Assembly: GCA_013396655.1 (NCBI GenBank)
Contig: WBMV01008586.1
Coordinates: 372,001 to 436,000 of the forward strand
Length of the DNA stretch: 64,000 bases
DNA from: Campylorhamphus procurvoides
Lineage: Eukaryota > Chordata > Aves > Passeriformes > Dendrocolaptidae
Direction: 5' to 3'
Translations under genes and position numbers: made by a program
Notes under the pieces: model-generated
The model's database searches: none
Seen by the model: the letters and a program-made list of their open reading frames with translations, nothing else
Told to the model about the DNA's origin: nothing
Part shown: in pieces, positions 38,778 through 51,684 of the stretch
Layout of the letters: every line of letters starts with the position of its first letter
Position numbering within the stretch: position 1 is the first letter of the stretch

Positions 38778-41343
38778 TATTTTGACAGTAGAGTTAAGGC
38801 TTTCCCACCTTTTTTCTGGTTGTGTCCCACTTGTTTTTCATTCATACAAATAGAGATTTCTTAAAAGTGGAGGAAAGAAGAAACCTCAATGTTGTTAGAA
38901 GATCAGGATGGTGAATCAAAAGACATGGTAAAGAAAATCATCCTGATGGTAATCCCTTTATACTTGCATAAATTTATCTTATCTAGAGTATCATAAGAGC
39001 AGTATTTTGGATTACACTTTGTCTGCTCAAAGCTTCATGCAGATGGTGTAGTAGGATATAAAAATGATGCACCTTTAAACTCTAAAACCAGCTTTAGAGA
39101 AAACCTTAGTGAGGTTAGTATAACTTTGCTGTATCAAACTGAATGACTCACTGCTCTCTGCAGTTCTGTCTCTTAAACCTGTTGCTTTACAAGAACATGG
39201 CTGCATTAAGCACCTTTGGAAAACCCTGTCTTTGTAGTAAGCAAAAAAATTCTTAACTCCATTAATGAGAGGGTAGCACATGCCCAAGACCAAGAGAATA
39301 CACATATTTTCTAAACCTCTTTGTTGACTCTTATCCTTACTGTTAACAAATTGGATAGTCTCATTACCAGGTGGTTGTTGTACAGGATGATTTTATCTAA
39401 AGCAGCTGTTTTCCTTTTTTATTTTGCTCATGAGAGCAAAGCAAGAGGAAAACAATAATTTTAAAATAAATAAATTACCCTTCTTAAATTCAATAGAACA
39501 CTTTAGGCAGAGAACTTGAGACAGATGTTGAGGAAAGAGGAAAACACAGTCTTTTTATGATTTATGCTTTTTCTCTCACAATATTGTCATTAACACCTAA
39601 AAATTGGGAGACAATAATAATTATTTCAGACTGTGAAACAGTGATAAAACTTTATAGAAGAGCTCCAGCTATGATTAGTTCTCAGCTGGAAACTGAGATT
39701 GCAATGTGGACAATGCCATGGTATAATATGGATGAGTAAAGAAGCAGTGAGGAAAACACAGGAAATAAAAGGATAATCTGTAAAATTATCAGACTGTATC
39801 AGGTTAAGTTGTGTGACTGTATCAGGTTAAGTTGGCTTGTTTGTTATAGTTGGCCTCTGCTCATACAGAGAGAGTTTGGAACAGGCAGCTAATGGGGGAG
39901 AGCAGAAGAGTAAGCTATTAAAACAGGCACTTTTGAAAGTTAATTACTAGAGGTTAAACCAGAAGACAAAGATTGACAGAGAAAAGAGGAAAGCTTTCTT
40001 TATGGTGTTATTTTTCTCAAGTGTTTTGTCTTCATATTTAGTGTTCTGACTGAAAGTCATCAAGTGAAGAGTCCCAAAAGCTGGAATGTCTCTTGTCTGC
40101 AGAACAGTGAGAGGGCAACTTGTAGTAAGCAGGCTTCCCTACCAGACTCAGCCTGAAAGAAATGCCCTGAGAGATTCTAAGAGATACAGGTTATTTTCAG
40201 CAGTCCTAAATTTCAGGAGTAAATTCTTCATAATGTTTCTGTTAGGCAACTCCCTTGTTTGGGGCATTTTTGTGGCTCTTTAAATGATCAGGAACCTCAG
40301 AGGCACTTTGCTTTCTCTGTTTGCAAGAAGCACATTGGACCTTGGTGGAATTCAGGTGACACAAATCCAACCCTATGTTGCTATTCTCCTTCAGGCCCAG
40401 CAGACAGTGGCACAAAGTAGGCATTTGTCTGCTAGGACCTGGATTGTACAGTCATTGCATTAATGTGTGAGCACAGCATAAACAACCTGATTACCTATTG
40501 TGATTGTTTACAGATCAGATTTCCTTCCATATGGAATATTGACTGTGCACCACTATTTAGGAACAGGAGGGAAGTTAAAGCAATAGCAGAGCTTTAGACA
40601 GGCAGAAGGAAGTCCCCTAAGAACAGAGGAGTGGACTGGAAATTTTCAAGTCTAATGTCTGGATTTAATTTAATTTTTATGCTGTTGTTAGAGACAGCCT
40701 AGAGTTTCTCTAAAGAATAAGTGAAGATACTGTCCTTTTACACTCCCAGGAGCGTAATCTTAAAAAATGTCTTCACTGTTTTTCCAGTGGCTACAGCCTC
40801 CCATCACATTGAGTTACCCTGTATAGTGAGGACATGTGGGGGGAATTCAACCCTCTGGCTCCAAGTGAAATTGGTACTGGTTGTCTCTCACCTTCCACTC
40901 TTAAAGACACTTGACAATTTGACATTCTCACTGCTAAGTGGAACTGACAGAGGCTCATCAACAATAGGACATTGTTATCAGCCTTGGCAGAAATCATACC
41001 AAGAGCCTTATATGAAGTGATGACCTACATTTACTTCCAGCAGGATGAATGCAATTGGGTGTCAAGTGTTCCCAGTGTATAACTAAGGAACAGTGAGGAA
41101 GTTACTTAAAGAACTTATGTTCTTCCTGCTTCCATCTAAGTCTTCTTGGAAGTAGATTGCAAATTGTTTAAACCTTAAAATACCACAGAATAAATGTCTC
41201 ATTATTACACTGTAGTTTGATATGGCTTGGAAAAAAACTCTAATATGCTCCAATGATTGTTTTCAGATGTTGGCCTTTATCAGACTCAAGATGCTGGGCA
41301 AAAGATGAAGGTAAATTACTAGTACCACTCTGCTTGCCAATAA
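38778..41343. other. Unique AT-rich non-coding DNA
   Basis: There is no supported gene. A 20-base direct repeat beginning GACTGTATCAGG occurs at 39792-39811 and 39815-39834, giving a local 23-base period. Otherwise this is ordinary AT-rich DNA with no recognised transposon or RNA gene. Confidence 0.6.
39792..39834. repeat. 23-base tandem duplication
   Basis: The 20-base word starting GACTGTATCAGG and ending TTAAGTTG is present twice without mismatch, separated by TGT. This looks like a recent replication-slippage or repair duplication rather than part of a larger array. Confidence 0.9.
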
Positions 41344-41515
<172 letters not shown>

Positions 41516-44500
41516 TCCAGTCATATTAATGAAAATAGTACACAAGACACACTACACATCTAGGACAGGTATATAAACCCTGCCTTTGCTAGAGAAATGG
41601 AAAGCAATCCGAATCTGAAGGCTATAAAAAGCCAAGCTCAAATGAATTCTGTCAAGTTGCAGCTGAATTTTTCTTGTAGAAGAATTCTCCTTTCCCTGTA
41701 TCACTGCTGCCCAGCTCTTTTAAAATAGTCCAGAATTGGCTGTTTAATATCTCAGAGCTCCAGAGTCTGAGACTGTTTGGAATGGAAAGATTTTATTGAT
41801 GCCAGCTGAAGGTGCTCTCCTCAGGTGAATGGAGGTGTGTTGACAGCCCTTGGCTGTGTGAATGAGAGACATTCAAGTCTCTGGTTGAACAGTCACTACC
41901 TTGGTCAAATCCAAGGTCACTACCTTGGAGAGAAGTGTATGAAGAAATTAACGGAAGAATTTCAAAAGGATTAGGTTTCCATCTCTGTCATCTTATTTTG
42001 TGATACTCACTTAATAAATAAAGAGACAGATTAAATATCTTCCACTCACTGCCCTGTCACTGTGCAGACCTGCTGACAAAAATGAGTAATGTGACATTTG
42101 ACTAAAAAAGCTTGACTGAAAGTGAGGCCCACTCAAATTCAAAAGAATCATTATTGCAGTGCATAAAATGAATTGCTGTAAAAACCTTAACTTAGCTAGG
42201 GAAGGATTTTCCTTTTCCTCTTTCCTAGAAGGAGGTTTTGGTTTTGGTGCTTTTAGGTCTTAATTTACAATGCATTTCTAAAATAAAGGTAGATTATTTA
42301 AGAGGACATCTCAATAACAGGAAAATAACCAAAAGGAGTCTCCAGAGGAAGAAGCTATCCACTCTTTTTTTTTTTTTCTTTTCTTTTTTTTCTTCTTCCC
42401 TGAACATGCAAACAGCAGCAAAGGCTATGGACAGGAAAGATGGGATGAGGCCTCCAAATTTGTCTTTTGCCACAACTGTAAGTCTCACAGGAGTCCACCA
42501 AGCTGGGATTCTCTGGTGGCCAAATCTAAGTCTTCAGAGACTCAGAAATGCAGAGCCAGTAGGTTCTTCTTAATTTCTTTGCCATCCACTGGGAGAAGCT
42601 CAAGCTACACAAACCCAAATAAACAGCTGAGGGAGTGCCTAACTGTTACCCACATTATTCTTTACTTTTCCTTGGTTTTTCAGTTGTGTGGTGCTGTAGG
42701 AAACACCTGCATGGGGCTCTGGTCTCTTTCTACCCAGCTGACTTTTTTCAACCATGCACTGGCTTGGGGTCAGCCCTTGCAAGCAGGTGTTTTCCTTCAG
42801 AATAGCTTTCTTGTCTGAATCCAAGTGGATCACAAGGGCCGAACTTCACTGCTGGAGGTCACAGGTCAAACACAGCAGCACAGGGTCCCTTGGGTACCAC
42901 GCTTACCAGGTGTTTAATATTATCAGTGGTTATTTGCTGAAACTGTGATAGAGTGTTCTCAGCGATTCAAAATAAATTTAACGAGAACAGTTTTAAAAGC
43001 CCCCACATTAGAGGATGTCTGTTCAATGGACAGAGAGGTTAAAGTTAATTTGATCAGGCATGTGTACTTTCTCCAAAAAGGAACATATGCACTCAGCGGC
43101 TTGGCCCCATTTGTTGCAATTTTGGGTCTCATTTCCATTTGCAAGGAAGATAACTACTTGCATATGGAAGCAATAAATAAGAGAAGTCATTAACATTTCT
43201 CTAATTTAGGGAAAGGAAAAAAAAAAAGTCTTAACGAAGTAATATCTTTGCCAGGGCAGACAGAAATGTAAATTGGAGATTGGAAGGAAACCTATTAAAG
43301 AAATTGCTATGTTACTAGTCTTTTTTAATCTAATGAATTTATGAATTGCCACTTGTTAGGTCACAGACTTCGTTAATTTCCTATGTGTTTAGTTAAGGAG
43401 AGAAAGTATGGGGCAGGAGGAAGGAGGGGTGAAAGGAAAATGCTTGTGAACAATGAACCTGAGCAAATATTTTTGTACAATGTGTTAAGGCTATTAGGTT
43501 CAAAATTTGTGAATAAAACCCAGCTATATTTAGAAAATCTGAGAAAGATTGGTCTGCATGTTTACTGAACAGGACAATATAAGTTTCTAAAACTTTTTCT
43601 GTGATTATTTTTTAATTTTCATATGCCCTTGAAAGGTGTAAAAGGTTAAAAGATCATGACATTTACTGAATAATTTTATTGAAAACAAGAAAAATTTTAA
43701 GAAAACAGTGTCACCTTATGGTGCCAACTTACTAGTCACATGTCTGTGGGCAACACTGTCAGAAGTTACAGCTAATCAGATACCTCTTTGGGCTTTCTTT
43801 GGTCCAAAGCATGAAAAGGAATTTTCCTTCTCTTTTTTCTATGGATTGTAAAAACTAAAAATAGATACTGAACCTTGATTCTCAAGTGCATTGGTACCCA
43901 AAGATGAGAATTTTTTCTAGGTTTCTTTTTTTTTTTTTAAGTCATCTTTTATTAGGGAGAATGTGACAGAGGAGGATAAGCACCAAAATATTAGAGCAAG
44001 AAAAAAAAAGAAGCCCTGTTATCTCTTGGATAATTATTCAACAACATTAAGCAAATTAGTACTCTGGGCAGGGGATGGCATTTTGCAGTTCTATCCTCTC
44101 AAATGCACTGAAAAGGTAATGAACTGGTCCTACTTCCATCACTGCAGGCCTTCCCACAGTATCCTGTCCTAACGCACAAAGAGTGAATGAATGATGCCTA
44201 TTTGGTGGCTTTTTAAAGTGTATGACAGAAATATCAATGATAATAACTGCATCAGCAATTTCTCCCTAAACCTGCAGCATCACCCGCTCCCAGACAGGCA
44301 GCTGAGCCATCAGGACACTGAACCTGCCTACCTCCATGCTCGGGTAGCTACAATCTCCTTCAAATGTGGAGGCAACCAGGTATTGACAGCAGTTTCTGAA
44401 TTGGCTGGATTCTTGGTTGTTAATGAAAAATGTCCAAATAGCAATCTGTTGGGGTACCAAGTGGCTACTTTTTCATCTGTGGGAGCTGTGGGAAATTAAC

Positions 44501-44696
44501 TGTAACAGTATCCCTTCTGAATGGGCCAGTAAGTATAGACTGAAAATAAGTTACACGCATATGTGGGCTTGAATGGGAACATACATGCTCTCGGAAATTC
44601 AAACCAAACCTTGATGAATTTTGATAAAATCCCTGCTGCACTTTATTTCAGTGTAAACCTGTGCTTCTGTGTGATGCTTCTGGCGCTGCTTCAAGC
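41516..44696. other. Unique AT-rich non-coding DNA
   Basis: There is no supported gene. Small features include a 7-base inverted repeat ACCTTGG/CCAAGGT with a 6-base loop at 41898-41917, overlapping a 13-base direct repeat GTCACTACCTTGG (41892-41904 and 41916-41928), and a T/C tract at 42365-42400. A frame at 44191-44499 has a somewhat protein-like reading, but no family is recognised. Confidence 0.6.
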
Positions 44697-44822
44697 CAAA
44701 AAAACCCCAAAACAACAACAAAAAAAAAACTACAGAAAAAAAAGAAGGAAAAAAAAAACCATCAAAAAGCCCCAAAAGACACCAAAATCAGAAAACCTAA
44801 AAAATAAACCCAAAACAAATGT
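44697..44822. repeat. A/C-rich low-complexity tract
   Basis: Runs of A are broken by C, CC, CCCC and occasional G over about 125 bases. It is the reverse-complement counterpart of the T/G-rich tracts elsewhere in this window. The open frame through it is lysine/proline-rich and is spurious. Confidence 0.85.
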
Positions 44823-45224
44823 AGGTTTTGTTACATTTTTGGCATAAAAGGAAACAGAAACTAATGGAAATCTAACTAAAATGTCTGTTGTCAAGGGACC
44901 CATGTCTGCATTCTTGAGGGTTCAGATCGTTTGGATAAACTCTGTACAAGTATCTGAACTTTTTGGTAGGTCTTCAAACTGAACCTCTGAACCTTCTGAG
45001 GTTCCCAGGCAGCTTGCCACTTTTGTGCTGCTGTGGAGTTGGACACAGTTTGCTTTCTCAGGCTCTTGATACTGAAAATTTTTGCCAGGTTTGTAAAATC
45101 CTATCGGAGAAGTCATGAGTGTGTCTTTTGGGTTTATTTCACCACTACAAAGAAAAAGCTTTTGCTAATGAGTTAGTCATCAAGGAAGGAAATAGAAATT
45201 ATTTTGTGGTTCAGATACAAGTTG

Positions 45225-45345
45225 AGGCCTTAGAAGATCTAACCTCTGTTCCTGGTCCTGCTACTGACTTCCTATGAGATTTAAAAAAAGCCCCTCCAAG
45301 CCTCAGTGATGTGTTTGCTAAATGGGAATGTCTGTGTTACAACAG
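45225..45345 (+). repeat. Probable ancient MIR-like SINE
   Basis: The order CCTGCTACTGACTTCCTATG, then CCTCCAAGCCTCAGTGATG, then GCTAAATGGGAATG parallels the MIR core-SINE consensus: a CTGCCACTAACT part, then CTCTGAGCCTCAGTTTCC, then TGTAAAATGGGAAT. MIR belongs to the tRNA-derived CORE-SINEs that predate the split of mammals and birds, so strong divergence is expected. The tRNA-like head and the tail are not clearly recognisable. Confidence 0.5.
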
Positions 45346-46967
45346 TGAACTTGCTATTTGTCAGATAGTATGGAAATGAGCACATCAGAAAGCCTACAAA
45401 TCTACTAAATAATTCCAGAAGGATGAGTAGAATACTGTGGTTTTAGTTGGCTAGTCCCAGGTACAATCCAAGAAGGAAATTCTTAGGAAGCCTAATGGAC
45501 TTCATTTACTACTTTGTTTGGTGCTCAGTAATATTTAAAACAGCTTGGATTTTAAACCACATGAAAAATATGCCACCCTGCTGTTTCCACAGACATGAGC
45601 CAACAGCTCAAGAAACTACATCTAACTCCTGTGCCAGTAATATATTTATTATTTATGTTTTCGATTACATTTCCATACCAACTTGCATGTGTGAAATTGA
45701 AAAATTTAAGCACCCCAAAGAATTACCCATGCTTTCCTTAGGGCAGGCACTGTATCTTTGAAACAGACACCATTCCCCTTGACCTAAGTAGCATAATTTC
45801 CAGTGAAATTTGTGTGAATCAGAGTGGGAGTCCTTTTTGCCTTCTCAGAATGAGCAGGCTACAGTAAATGCTTATGAAGCTGTATAAAGTCACAGGCTCA
45901 GCTGATACTGTAGTGATTATTGAACAGCTTGGGACTAATGACTTAACACCAGCGTTGGAGACAGTATAGTGACCTGGAAATAAACTAAATATGTCTGTGT
46001 TTAAAAGAGAAAGGAAGTGAATCTAAGATAAGGGGCACTTAGAAGAAATGCCCTGGGCTTTGGTAATATTGAAAGTTTTCAGTGACTAAATACGGGAAAC
46101 TTGACAACCAGCTCACTCATCTAACTAAGAAGATACCATCAAAAGTATCTAAATCTAAAGCCTTAGCTTCAGTGTCTTACGTGGTCATACATCAGACAAC
46201 TTAAAAGAAAGCTGGGCCAAAGGTACAGTGGAAAAGCCTTTGTGATCTTGTATATCGTGTCCTGAAACTATTGGTGGAGACTTATGACAGATACCAGAAT
46301 ATTTTTGGATTGTCTTCCCATTTGGACTCTAGGATGACTGACCCTTCAATACTGTAATTTCAAAGATCATATCTACCTGCTGTAAATAAGCAGCATTTTG
46401 ATGTATTAGTTAGATTTCAAGCACTGAACTCAGAAAAACCTGTCATTCATCACCTATTCTCTTACTCTGAAAATAACATATATTCCCTATATTTAATATA
46501 AGAAAACATCTGTTGCACTTATACCTGAGTACATATGACATTATACAGATACATTTAAAATATTGTAAAATTACTTTGTTTTTCTGTTGCATTTTTAACT
46601 ACTTTATGGCACAGTTTATATCACAAAACATAGGAGCATTATTAAAATCCCAGTGTCATGCTGTGTGTATACAGGAAAACCGATGACTTTTGTAGTATTT
46701 TGTGTGTGTTGGTCATGTCTTTTCCTTTTGTTGCCTCTCTAGTACCTCACGAAAGATGTGAGTGATACGTACCTTTTTTTTCTTTTCTATATCAATGATC
46801 ACTAACATAAAATTACATTTGTGTGCTGTGATGTATTAACACTGAAAAATAAACTCAGTATAGGAAGGAAAAAAATCCTAACTCCCTGGAAGATTGATAG
46901 GGCCAAAAGATAGGAGAAAGAAGAAATTCCTTTTCAAATTTTTCTGGAATACAAATATATTAGCCTT
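45346..46967. other. Unique AT-rich non-coding DNA
   Basis: No supported gene, named repeat or RNA gene is visible. The sequence is ordinary AT-rich DNA. Confidence 0.6.
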
Positions 46968-47031
46968 TTTTGTTTGGCTCTTTTTTTTTTGTTTGTTTTG
47001 ATTTGGTTTGGTTTGTTGGGTTTTTTTTACT
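46968..47031. repeat. T/G-rich low-complexity tract
   Basis: The tract is a T run followed by GTTTGTTTTG and repeated TTGG steps (GGTTTGGTTTG), ending in a T8 run. It has the same texture as the tracts at 28239, 32316 and 38624. Confidence 0.85.
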
Positions 47032-47293
47032 AGTACTTGTATCTGTGCTGCTTACAGAGTTCTAGATGCTTGCTATCTGATTTGTTACTTAAGTAAACAG
47101 AAGTGTTGTGCAGTTGCTGTATTCTGAGCTGTATTTAAATAATTTTAAAACCTGTTAAAATAAATTACAGAGCCCTACTTGTAGATGTAAATTAAAGTGT
47201 TTTGGCATTTACTAAAAAACAGGAGTGTGAAGAGATGGAGAGATGGGGAATATCTATTATGAATTTGAGACTGCCACTTTCAGCAGCATGTAG

Positions 47294-47558
47294 CTACCAC
47301 AAAGGAAGTTGGTCCTCTTCTTCTGGGTCATCCTCTTGAAAAAGTTCAAAAGCAACATCCAAACTGCACCTATTAATCATTTGAGGTGAACTGAGCAGTT
47401 GCCGTTTAATGTGAGGTGTTTCTTCACTGGTCCAAATCCAGTGATGCAAAAAAGAATCCTTATGCTTCTTGCTTATACCTCCATCTACTGTGCCTTTTGA
47501 AGCAGTGGCCTTCATTGGTTCAGTTGAGTAAATGTAAGTGCTCATTCCTATTTGTGAT
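47294..47558 (-). pseudogene. Coding-like open frame, possible 3' exon or pseudogene
   Basis: A minus-strand frame of 83 codons from an ATG at 47545 ends with a TAG at 47294. It stays open upstream of the ATG to about 47600, where a TGA interrupts it. The codons show a mixed, protein-like composition, with few repeated residues and an acidic C-terminus (QEDDPEEEDQLPLW). The segment HHWIWTSEETPHIKRQLL has no low-complexity character. An AG preceded by a T-rich stretch (GATTTCTTGCATATATTAG, minus strand, near 47560) could serve as a splice acceptor, which would make this a terminal coding exon of about 265 bases. Alternatively it is a fragment of a processed pseudogene or a chance frame. I do not recognise a family, and no partner exon is visible within the window. 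Confidence 0.3.
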
Positions 47559-49815
47559 GTTCTAATATATGCAAGAAATCCACATGACCGGTAGAAGCAT
47601 CACAGGAACTTTGGCACACCAATGCCCCCTAGAGCTACAGATGGAGGCCAAGTGTGGTAAACTAGGGTATCTCACGGGATAGTAGAAAGAAAACTGTATT
47701 TAGATTACTGAATCAAAACCACTCTGAAAGTGCAAAGGTCTCTCCAAAGCTCTGTGTCCTGTCTGTGATTTATAAGCAGACTTTCTGAGTACCATGGGGT
47801 GTCTCATATGGTGGCCAGCAACACTTGGAAATCCAGATCTTGTTGTCTGGAAATACTTCAAGGATTAACAGTGTTAAATTTATTAAAAATAAAAATAAAT
47901 TTTGGCCATCTAGTACTCAGCCTAAAGTGGACCCCTCTTTTTCATCAGTTGGAAACCTCCCTAGATTTCTTTGCACTTAATCTTTGATGCCTTGTGCTGC
48001 CTGAGGTGCTTTATAGTAACCAAAACATCTGCATTAGGCAGCTGGAATTGTCACAAGATGCATGTACTGCTGGTGACTCATCCATTATTAGGTCCACTAC
48101 TGGAGTGGCAACTGGTGTCTGTACCAGGAAGGGTACTCTATGTGGGGTGACAACAGCCATGTTAAAGGGTATTGGGTGAGCAAGAGTATTGAGTACAATT
48201 GATTGTATTGACTACAATGTAAGTCCAGATACCAATCTAGGGAAGTCTGAATTTAAATATCTGTTGTTTCAGATGGACTCCTGCCCCAATTTCCCTCAAC
48301 TGTCAGGGGGCTCGTTCCAGCACAACGATTTGCTGGCATTCACACTGCTGCCAAAGTTTTGCCATAAGGTTCAATCCAGAAAACATTGGTGCTCTGGCTA
48401 TCAAAAAGGTATTTTAACTATAGGCTTAGCTTTAATTATCTGAAATCACTAGGATTGTTCAGTAATTTTTAAGAATGTACCTGTAAAACTTTTTCTGGCT
48501 TCTTTCATTACAGGCCAGGCCTATTTCTGATATCACATTAACAAGATGCCAGAACAAAAAAATCTTCTTAGGTCAGCTGAGGTGGTTTAGTGACTTGGGA
48601 TTTGATTTGAAAAATCATATTGTCCAACTTCAGTATCTGAAAAGGAATTTCTAATAGTCTGAGACAAGTCATTACTAAATTTACCCCAATACAGTAAACA
48701 GCAAAACTTAGTTGTTAATCTCTTTATACACACAACTTCCAGTGCTATTTTGTGTTTCAATGGTAAATAACAACTTACACAATCTTCTCTGTGGGGACTT
48801 TTTGTCATTTATTAGTGACTTTCCTCCATATGGATAGTTGCATAGTATTTATATATGTTTCCATGGACCCATTTTCTGTTGATTGGTTTCACATTCAGAC
48901 CATAAGTAATAACTCATTTATTAGCTCTAGAGTCTCATGGACGACTTGTATTGATATCATTAGCCTTGTACAACCTCAGTAGTCCTGCTCATGGTCATGA
49001 GCTTTTAAGTTATAAGCTCAGTTCTTATCAATGTTCATCTGTCAGGTTTTCAGTCAATTCTATTTAGTCTCAAGTAAAAAAAAAAAAAATATATATAGCA
49101 ACAAAAAAATCCCCAACAAATGTGACACATTCGTGCTGGCCATAATTTCTTTTTTGTCACACACTCAGACAAACATTTCCATGTCATTGGTACTTGAGCA
49201 TTATACAATGTCTGAAATGCTTCTAAATATGAATTACATATCTGAAAATTATTAATGACATTCTTGGCATTGCATTAATGTTATTTATTATTTATCGTAT
49301 ATGAGACGGAACTGCCTAGAGGCCTTTGCAAAGGATCAAGGGCCCGTTGAGCTAATCTTTTGCTAGGCATATCAATCCAGATGGATGAGCAAATGCAGGA
49401 GCACATGGCAAACAGCAAAACCTGTTTGTCAGTTCAGCACTCCAGCCTGCAAAATACAGCTGTAGTACAGAGACAGTGGCACAGTTCATAGTAACTGGCA
49501 CCATCAGCTGTCACAGCTGAAAGGACACAGACTGAACAAAATCAGGCTGGTTTTAGGCTTATTTACTATGAATTGCCTCATCTGTTCTTTGGCCTGAATG
49601 ATAATGTTTTTTAAAGCAAGCTTCAGAGGCAGGAGGAACTGTATAGTTCATTTTTGTATCTCTGATATAGAATCAGAGTGTGGCTGAGGGGCATAACTGG
49701 ACTGGAAAATGTAAAAGTCATTCTTTGAATCATATTATTAAGCACCATCTTACAGACTTTTTAACTCTGGTGAATGAGGAGACCAATACTAGTGCTGTAT
49801 TCAGCTAATTTTGCA
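47559..49815. other. Unique AT-rich non-coding DNA
   Basis: There is no supported gene. A segment at about 48585-48650 (GGTGGTTTAGTGACTTGGGA and following) faintly resembles an ancient SINE but is too weak to call. A poly-A/TA stretch lies at 49077-49096. The interval 49255-49420 has conserved-element-like texture but no named motif. Confidence 0.55.
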
Positions 49816-49975
49816 AATCATAATCGCATAATGAGCAAAGTTGAAAGGGGCCGCAGTGGGTCATTTGGTCCAAACTCCCAACCCTCCCAAGAGGGTAATC
49901 CTGAAGCACATTGCACAAAATTGCACCCAGATAGTTCTTTAATATCTCCCAAGTGGACTCTTTCTGTAATGGGTG
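49816..49975 (-). mobile_element. Very diverged CR1 LINE tail
   Basis: On the plus strand, AATCATAATCGCATAATGAGC corresponds to degenerate reverse-complement CR1 octamers. It is followed by GTTGAAAGGGGCCGC, then GGTCATTTGGTCCAAACTCC, and TTTAATATCTCCCAAGTGGA. These match, in order and spacing, the CR1 3' UTR phrases of the GGAAGGGACCTCTGGAGGTCA type. Divergence is high, so this is an old insertion. Confidence 0.65.
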
Positions 49976-51684
49976 ACATTAAAAAAACTCTTCAGGTCTT
50001 TACCATCAGAAATTCCATCCACCTGCCACTGATAATGGATTTACTGAATTTCCACTTTCTAACTCTTCTTCTCCATCTCCTTGCCTCTGCACTATCCGGA
50101 GGAAAAGGACCTACTATTTAGGACCTACCCAGTGATCAGGAAGAGTTGGTGTCAGTGATTTGTTCTGTTGTGGGTCTCTGCCACTGTCCTGGGCCACTTG
50201 TATGGGCTTTCTCAGTCTTTTATCCATGTGTATTTTATGGAGGATGATGTTGGTTTCTTGTGGGACCATGATGATTCATGAACTTGTTACTGGTATATGG
50301 TCTCTGCTTTTCATGTCCTGGTCTCCTGCATCACTTTTTTAGCCACCTGTGTTTCATGATGTCAAGAGAATGAAGGGTTGGGAGGCTGGTGATGACAAAT
50401 GGCAGGAGTTGAAGGGTGACAGCAGGGCTGCTGTGTGAAGCTTGTGCTAACAGCCACAGTCTTTTATTAACCCTCACCGTTTCTCCCTTCAGATTGCTCA
50501 TGCTCAAAGGCCTCTAAAAGCGGCCCAGAAAATAAAACTGAAATCAGGAAATTTCCAAACGGCAACAAGGCCCAAAAGCCAAATAAAATAAATGAGCTGG
50601 CCTAGGAAATCCTCGTAATTTGCCACCCAACAACAATAAACCAACTCTACAATACACTAGAAAGGAAACAAAGAAGTCTTTTAATTATTTACAGTAGTCT
50701 TATTGTGGCTAAGTAAACATTGGCCAAGGGCTTATAAAGTTAGCCTCAGTAAAGTGGGCTCATGCAGCAATATATAGGCTGTATATTTGACACAACACCT
50801 TTTTTAACCTGTTCCAGACTAGTGTAAAAAAACCTATCTCCCAGCAGAAGAGCTGGGAAATTGTTTTTCACTTACTAGTTTCACTGCAGTTATTTTATAA
50901 TTTGATAAATTCATCATCAATTTTTGCTTTAAAGTGAGTAATCATGGAGTTTTAGACAGGAAAGGGTGTGCTGGCAGAAGAAAGCCTCCTGTGGTGGGGA
51001 CAAGGTAGTCCCTCTGCATCCAGAGTTTTCTCCTAACTCCCTGATCTCTTCTCCGAGGTGGCTGCTTGTGCCTTCTGGACATAACTTTGTGTTTCTTCCC
51101 AGGAAACCCTTGAGTAACATAACCCATCCAAGGGGCTAGGTACGTGTGGGTTCTGATGTCTCTGGCATGCTGTGTGAAAGGCAAAGCAGGGCAGTTTGGC
51201 CTCCTGAGCAGGAGGGAGACAAGTTCAGCTTGTTGGCCCCAAAACCCACATATAGTAAACAAGCAACTGAAGAAAACAGAAATTTCCAATGTATGTACTC
51301 AATTGTATAAAAAAGAACAAAACCACAATGCCACAAACTCTCAAATTGAGGGTATTTATGTGTGGTGGAATTAATGATATCTGATTATTTTTTTCCTCTG
51401 TATTTAAGTAGAAAGGCTCTTGAAACCCTTCAATATCATGTATGACTTCACTACATTCCTCCTTTATTTCCTGTTCCCTTCTTCTGTCTCCATCCTCCTA
51501 AGCTCTGTCCTTCCTCCCCAAGCCCCAGTCCAGCATACATGGTGCTGTGACCACCAGAGCCAACCCACTGTCCCGTGGCAAGAGGCACCACATAACAGAT
51601 AGTGGTCAAGTTCATGTTAATGCCTTTCCTTTAATAATGCATTATTTCATCTCTCTCTCCTCTGCCCAGTAGACAGATCTTATA
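49976..51684. other. Unique non-coding DNA
   Basis: There is no supported gene. The interval 50440-50650 has low-repeat, motif-dense texture of the kind found in conserved non-coding elements, including CTTTTATTAACCC and AAATAAAATAAATGAGC. Overlapping minus-strand frames at 50929-51289 have no recognised domain. Confidence 0.55.

Noticed and set aside
38552..38864. Several overlapping frames with apparent hydrophobic segments
   Set aside because: They are translations of the T/G-rich tract, not membrane proteins.
44191..44499. 102-codon plus-strand frame with some protein-like texture
   Set aside because: No family recognised, no splice sites and no repeat homology; too weak to call.
44563..44847. 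Lysine-rich open frame
   Set aside because: It is produced by the A/C-rich low-complexity tract.
48585..48650. Faint SINE-like phrase
   Set aside because: Only scattered similarity to a MIR-type consensus; not enough to support a repeat call.
50942..51289. 115-codon minus-strand frame with basic residues
   Set aside because: There is no domain and no exon partner, and overlapping frames on both strands suggest chance.
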